This document shows, piece after piece, positions 52,037 through 56,134 of a DNA stretch of 56,134 nucleotides. Within the stretch, counting starts at the first letter, position 1; every line of letters starts with the position of its first letter. Source of the stretch: Blautia sp. (GTDB lineage Bacteria; Bacillota; Clostridia; Lachnospirales; Lachnospiraceae); assembly GCA_029257775.1 (NCBI GenBank), contig JARIAQ010000018.1, forward strand, positions 1 to 56,134, read 5' to 3'. The position numbers and the translations under genes are program-made. The notes under the pieces were generated by a model, which saw nothing but the letters and a program-made list of their open reading frames with translations, had not been told where the DNA came from and searched no databases.

Positions 52037-52909
52037 ATGGAACAGGAAAAAAAGACGGCAATGCGAGTATCGGTAGTTAGTATTGTGTGGAATGTAATCC
52101 TTTCTATTTTTAAATTAATAGCAGGTATTTTAGGCCATTCGGGAGCAATGATTTCTGATGCAGTTCATTCGGCTTCGGATGTATTTAGTACAATGATTGT
52201 GATGTTGGGGATTAATATTGCCAGCCGACAATCAGATGATGACCATCAGTATGGGCATGATAGATTGGAATGTGTAGCTGCCATTTTATTAGCAGTTGTT
52301 TTGTTTGCTACAGGTATGGGGATTGGTATTGGTGGTATAAATAAAATCATTGATGGAACAGCAGGTGAGGCTGGAGTTCCAGGAGTGATTGCTTTGGTTG
52401 CAGCAATCGGTTCTATTGTGGTGAAAGAGGGTATGTTTTGGTATACTAGAAATGCAGCAAAGAAGATAAATTCTGGTGCTTTAATGGCAGACGCCTGGCA
52501 TCATCGTTCAGATGCATTATCTTCAGTAGGTGCGTTGATTGGTATCGGGGGAGCACGTCTAGGATTTCCTATATTGGATCCCATTGCAAGTGTCATTATT
52601 TGCATTTTTATTGTGAAAGCAGCTTATGATATTTTTAAAGATGCCGTTGATAAAATGGTTGATAAGTCTTGTGATGAAGCAACGGAAGAAAAAATGCGCC
52701 AGCTAATTGAAAAACAGCAGGGAGTTTTAAAAGTAGATGTATTGCGTACCAGATTGTTTGGAGCAAAAATGTATGTGGATATTGAGATTTTAGCAGATGG
52801 GGATATTAGCTTAAGAGAAGGGCATGAAATTGCACAGGTTGTTCATGATAAGGTAGAAGCGGAGTTTCCACTGGTGAAACACTGTATGGTACACGTAAAT
52901 CCATTATAA
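52037..52909 (+). CDS. Cation diffusion facilitator family metal transporter
   Basis: A 290-residue transporter with six membrane helices and a cytoplasmic C-terminal domain. Metal-site motifs are SDAVHSASDVF (helix 2) and DAWHHRSDALSS (helix 5). HHRSD with an upstream DAVHS is compatible with Zn, Fe or Mn export, so the metal is not assigned. A His-containing loop, DDDHQYGHDR, lies between helices 2 and 3. GGAGGGAATGAGAAT precedes ATG. The pRiA4b ORF-3 gene follows after 19 bases. Confidence 0.93.
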   Translation: MEQEKKTAMRVSVVSIVWNVILSIFKLIAGILGHSGAMISDAVHSASDVFSTMIVMLGINIASRQSDDDHQYGHDRLECVAAILLAVVLFATGMGIGIGGINKIIDGTAGEAGVPGVIALVAAIGSIVVKEGMFWYTRNAAKKINSGALMADAWHHRSDALSSVGALIGIGGARLGFPILDPIASVIICIFIVKAAYDIFKDAVDKMVDKSCDEATEEKMRQLIEKQQGVLKVDVLRTRLFGAKMYVDIEILADGDISLREGHEIAQVVHDKVEAEFPLVKHCMVHVNPL

Positions 52910-52928
52910 ATTTTAAGGAGAAACGAAT

Positions 52929-54500
52929 GTGAAAGCATATCAGCTAAAAGTACAAATTAAAGATTCACATCCACCAATTTGGAGAAGGATCATTGTTCCT
53001 TCCGGTATTACTTTCAAAGAGCTGGCTGAAATATTGAATGTGACAATGGGGTGGATAGGATACCATTTGCATAGCTTTGAGTTCTTTCGTCTGGGTATTT
53101 CTGTGGGAATGAAATCAGATGAATGGAAGTTTTTTGAAGATATGGGAAGGGAAACCTTAGATGAGGAAAAAATTGTTATTGACACTCTTTTAGAGAGAAC
53201 ATCTACATTTACTTATGTATATGATTTTGGAGATGATTGGGAACACAAGGTTACGGTAGAAGAAATTTTAGAGGATTATGAATATTCTTATGCGAAGGTT
53301 TTAAAGTATAAAGGGGAAACACCTTATGAAGATTGTGGAGGAATAGATGGCTATTATGAAATGCTAGATATTTTAGAACATCCGAAACATCCTGAGTACA
53401 GACATATAAAAGACTGGACAGAAGAGAGTTTTCAATCGGAGTATGATTTAGATGAGGTTAATGAAGCATTACGTCAGTTGAAATATGATGTTGCTGATGT
53501 AACGTTGAAGGAAATTTTAACAGAATATTCGAAAACCGATTTAATAGATATTGCGAAGATTCATCAGTTATCTGGGTATTCTAAGTATAAGAAGGCAGAA
53601 TTAGCGGAATTTTTAGAAAAAGAATTGTTAAGCAAAGAGGTTATGTGCAGATATTTCAGATTTTTAAATGAAGATGAAATACAGCTTTTAGAAAGTAAAG
53701 ATGTACCTTGTAAAGTTTCTTTTATGGATGTAAAATATCAATATTTGTTAATGGGAGGATATGCGGGAGTTTATGCCAATTGGGAGGACAGTGTTTTTTG
53801 TCTGCCAGAGGAGGTAAAAGTAGCTTATAGAAAAAATTGTACCGATAACTGGAAGAAAGAATGTCAGGAAGAAAAGAACTTTTTAATGTATTTTAATGTG
53901 GCAGCAGAATTTTACGGAATTTGCCCTATGAGGAAAGTTGTGGAATTATATAAGAGGGATACAGGAATTGAAAAAGATGAATTTTCAGCGATGGCTTTTC
54001 TGAAAGATGTTCCAGAGGGTAAAAAATATTTTGTACTGCAGGGCAGTGAGATTGTATTATCGTTGTATAAAGTAAAAAATGAATACAAACGTCTTCTTAG
54101 AGAACAGCAAGGACAGGATTTTTATATTCCGTCAAAGGAAGAGGTAGAATGTCTGGGAAGGAAAGGTTATCTACCATTTGGCAAAAACATGCAGCAGTTA
54201 AAGACTTTCTTTCTAAAAGAGGGAAAGGAAGAACCGGAAGATGCAGAGATTTTATGTCGCTCAATCCAATTTATTATTCGAGTAGGGCAAACAATGGAGG
54301 AAGTGTTGGACCTTTTGGAGAATGTATGTTTAGAATATTATGAGATTATGGAAGATAATGAATTAAGAGGTAAATTGTTGCAAAGAATAGCAGCTGTATG
54401 GAAAGAGACCAATACTGTTGTAAGGCGTGGAAACAAGGACGAAAAATATATGGAAGAGGGGAATGATAAGATTATTTTATTCCCTGGAAAAAAATATTAA
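52929..54500 (+). CDS. pRiA4b ORF-3 family protein with long C-terminal extension
   Basis: A 523-residue protein. Residues 1-~185 match the plasmid pRiA4b ORF-3-like fold (YQLKVQIKDSHPPIWRRIIVP, MGWIGYHLHSFEF, YVYDFGDDWEHKV and YEDCGGIDGYYEML). The next part begins with a SAP/Rho-N-like helical stretch (TLKEILTEYSKTDLIDIAKI and KKAELAEFLEKEL), followed by ~280 residues of unknown fold. The GTG start follows AAGGAG by eight bases. The function of the family is not established. It is probably cotranscribed with the CDF transporter. Confidence 0.85.
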   Translation: MKAYQLKVQIKDSHPPIWRRIIVPSGITFKELAEILNVTMGWIGYHLHSFEFFRLGISVGMKSDEWKFFEDMGRETLDEEKIVIDTLLERTSTFTYVYDFGDDWEHKVTVEEILEDYEYSYAKVLKYKGETPYEDCGGIDGYYEMLDILEHPKHPEYRHIKDWTEESFQSEYDLDEVNEALRQLKYDVADVTLKEILTEYSKTDLIDIAKIHQLSGYSKYKKAELAEFLEKELLSKEVMCRYFRFLNEDEIQLLESKDVPCKVSFMDVKYQYLLMGGYAGVYANWEDSVFCLPEEVKVAYRKNCTDNWKKECQEEKNFLMYFNVAAEFYGICPMRKVVELYKRDTGIEKDEFSAMAFLKDVPEGKKYFVLQGSEIVLSLYKVKNEYKRLLREQQGQDFYIPSKEEVECLGRKGYLPFGKNMQQLKTFFLKEGKEEPEDAEILCRSIQFIIRVGQTMEEVLDLLENVCLEYYEIMEDNELRGKLLQRIAAVWKETNTVVRRGNKDEKYMEEGNDKIILFPGKKY

Positions 54501-54511
54501 AGAAATTTTCC

Positions 54512-54540
54512 TTGTAAATCATCACAGTCTATTTTATAAT
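54512..54540 (+). promoter_or_regulatory. guaA promoter
   Basis: TTGTAA (54512-54517), a 17-base spacer and TATAAT (54535-54540). The short leader leaves no room for a purine riboswitch. Confidence 0.7.
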
Positions 54541-54593
54541 AGAAAGCATTCTTGATAAAATATTTCAGATATAAAGTGTTAGGAGGAAAAAGC

Positions 54594-56134
54594 GTGAAAA
54601 ACGAAGTAGTCATCGTTCTTGATTTCGGTGGACAGTATAATCAGTTAATCGCAAGACGCGTGCGTGAATGTAATGTTTACTGCGAAATATATTCTTATAA
54701 AACAGATATTGAAAAAATTAAAGCAATGCAGCCGAAGGGTATTATTTTTACAGGTGGGCCAAACAGCGTTTATCTGCAGGATTCTCCTACTTATACAAAG
54801 GAAATATTTGAACTGGGTATTCCAATCTTAGGAATTTGCTACGGTTCCCAGCTTATGATGCATCTTTTAGGAGGAAAAGTTGAGAAAGCTCCTGTTAGAG
54901 AATACGGTAAGATTGAAGTAACGGTTAATCAGAATTCCAAACTTTTTGAAAATGTATCAGAGAAAACTATTTGTTGGATGAGTCATAATGACTATATTTC
55001 TAAAGTTGCTCCGGGATTTGAAATTAGTGCGCATACTGCAGATTGTCCAGTTGCAGCTGTTGAAAATACAGAAAAGAACTTATATGCAACACAGTTCCAC
55101 CCAGAAGTACTTCATACACAGGAAGGAAAGCAGATGCTTTCTAATTTTGTTTATAATGTATGTCAATGTTCTGGCGATTGGAAAATGGATTCTTTTGTGG
55201 AAGAGTCTATTGAGGCAATTCGTAAAAAAGTAGGAGACGGAAAAGTTCTTTGTGCCCTTTCTGGTGGTGTGGATTCCTCTGTTGCAGCAGTTATGCTTTC
55301 AAAAGCAGTGGGAAATCAGCTTACTTGCGTATTTGTAGATCATGGACTTCTTCGTAAAGATGAAGGAGATGAGGTAGAGGCAGTATTCGGACCAAATGGA
55401 CAGTACGACTTGAACTTTATCCGTGTAAATGCACAGGAGCGTTTCTATGCAAAATTAAAAGGTGTAGAAGAACCAGAACAGAAACGTAAAATCATCGGTG
55501 AAGAGTTTATTCGTGTTTTCGAAGAAGAAGCAAAGAAAATCGGAACAGTTGATTTCTTAGTACAGGGAACAATTTATCCTGATGTAGTAGAAAGTGGCGT
55601 TGGCGGTGAGTCTACCGTTATTAAATCACACCATAATGTAGGTGGTTTGCCAGAGTACGTTGACTTTAAGGAAATTATTGAGCCATTACGTGATTTGTTT
55701 AAAGATGAAGTGCGTAAGGCAGGTTTAGAACTTGGTATTCCGGAATATCTTGTATTTAGACAGCCATTCCCAGGACCGGGACTTGGTATCCGTATTATCG
55801 GTGAAGTTACTGCTGAAAAAGTAAAAATGGTTCAAGAGGCAGATGCAATTTGGCGTGAGGAAATCAAGAAAGCTGGATTGGATAAAGAAATTGGACAGTA
55901 TTTTGCAGGTCTTACAAATATGCGTTCAGTAGGCGTTATGGGAGATGAAAGAACCTATGATTACGCAGTAGCTTTAAGAGCAGTCACAACTACGGACTTT
56001 ATGACTGCAGAGAGCGCAGAAATTCCGTGGGATGTTATAGGAAAAACAACAAGTAGAATTGTCAATGAGGTGAAACATGTTAATCGTGTAATGTATGATT
56101 GTACAGGAAAACCACCAGCGACGATTGAATTTGA
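54594..56134 (+). CDS. guaA: GMP synthase (glutamine-hydrolysing), cut at window end
   Basis: 513 codons are present and the frame is open to the last base, so only a few C-terminal residues are missing (ending ...KPPATIEF). It aminates XMP to GMP. The class I glutamine amidotransferase domain has the nucleophile in GICYGSQLM and the His-Glu pair in FHPEV. The ATP pyrophosphatase domain has LSGGVDSSV, and the C-terminal dimerisation domain is present. The GTG start follows AGGAGGAAAAAGC. Confidence 0.97.
   Translation, partial: MKNEVVIVLDFGGQYNQLIARRVRECNVYCEIYSYKTDIEKIKAMQPKGIIFTGGPNSVYLQDSPTYTKEIFELGIPILGICYGSQLMMHLLGGKVEKAPVREYGKIEVTVNQNSKLFENVSEKTICWMSHNDYISKVAPGFEISAHTADCPVAAVENTEKNLYATQFHPEVLHTQEGKQMLSNFVYNVCQCSGDWKMDSFVEESIEAIRKKVGDGKVLCALSGGVDSSVAAVMLSKAVGNQLTCVFVDHGLLRKDEGDEVEAVFGPNGQYDLNFIRVNAQERFYAKLKGVEEPEQKRKIIGEEFIRVFEEEAKKIGTVDFLVQGTIYPDVVESGVGGESTVIKSHHNVGGLPEYVDFKEIIEPLRDLFKDEVRKAGLELGIPEYLVFRQPFPGPGLGIRIIGEVTAEKVKMVQEADAIWREEIKKAGLDKEIGQYFAGLTNMRSVGVMGDERTYDYAVALRAVTTTDFMTAESAEIPWDVIGKTTSRIVNEVKHVNRVMYDCTGKPPATIEF

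Noticed and set aside
54541-54593. Purine riboswitch upstream of guaA
   Set aside because: The leader between the -10 element and the GTG start is only about 50 bases and shows no purine aptamer core.
1-56134. Prophage, CRISPR, rRNA, tRNA or complete insertion sequence
   Set aside because: No transposase, integrase, phage structural gene, repeat-spacer array or tRNA-like cloverleaf was recognised by reading. A dedicated RNA-gene scan was not possible here.

Overview
The window looks like a chromosomal segment of a low-GC, Gram-positive anaerobe, most likely a Lachnospiraceae member (Clostridia, Blautia-like). The evidence is the A/T-rich coding sequence with strong AGGAGG ribosome sites, consensus TTGACA/TATAAT promoters, several MATE pumps, a FeoA-FeoB-Cys-rich protein set, small DUF6110-type proteins, COG0523 GTPases, and core genes of clostridial type (ftsH, mfd, pth, guaA, mtnN). 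Genus is not resolved. No rRNA, tRNA, CRISPR array, intact transposase or phage gene was recognised.

Layout. 1-1.5 kb: a MATE pump behind a palindrome-bearing promoter, a possible 11-codon leader ORF and a terminator hairpin. 1.5-2.8 kb (minus): ferredoxin, NapH-like membrane Fe-S protein and rhodanese lipoprotein. 3.0-7.7 kb: Hsp20, a second MATE pump with a divergent AraC regulator, cysK behind a perfect consensus promoter, and a sigma-like protein without region 4. 7.8-10.6 kb: ftsH and a LacX-type sugar mutarotase homologue. 10.7-20.9 kb: a metal-handling block with a siderophore/corrinoid-type ABC importer, a methyltransferase, an FmdE-like zinc-ribbon protein, FeoA, FeoB, a FeoB-associated Cys-rich peptide, an atypical Fur-family regulator, a 7-1-7 Fur-box-like palindrome, two small proteins and a P1B ATPase with an unusual membrane motif.

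21.0-27.4 kb: a TetR regulator facing an MMPL transporter and an 882-residue secreted Leu-Gly heptad-repeat protein, with three evenly spaced palindromic operators between them, then a YugP metallopeptidase. 27.4-32.6 kb: an IS3-like remnant inside a terminator, then malQ, a LacI regulator and alpha-glucan phosphorylase (maltodextrin/glycogen use). 32.8-35.9 kb: a two-gene chromate-type transporter, then (minus) an AraC regulator and a threonine aldolase family enzyme. 36.0-39.1 kb: a DapF homologue lacking both catalytic cysteines and two COG0523/CobW GTPases, one His-rich and one fused to a YcgQ-like domain. 39.1-44.4 kb: pth, mfd and a PrsA-like lipoprotein.

44.4-47.0 kb: an accessory ABC module with a tiny upstream ORF, a permease, a frameshifted ATPase, a LytTR regulator and a DUF3021 protein. 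47.1-56.1 kb: a third MATE pump, an EndoQ-like nuclease, a TSCPD protein, MTA/SAH nucleosidase, an unknown membrane protein, a cation diffusion facilitator, a pRiA4b ORF-3 protein and guaA, which runs off the window a few residues before its expected end. The main themes are metal transport and metallochaperones (10.7-20.9, 36.9-39.1 and 52 kb) and efflux (three MATE pumps, MMPL, CDF). Start sites were chosen from ribosome-site spacing and often lie downstream of the longest open frame.
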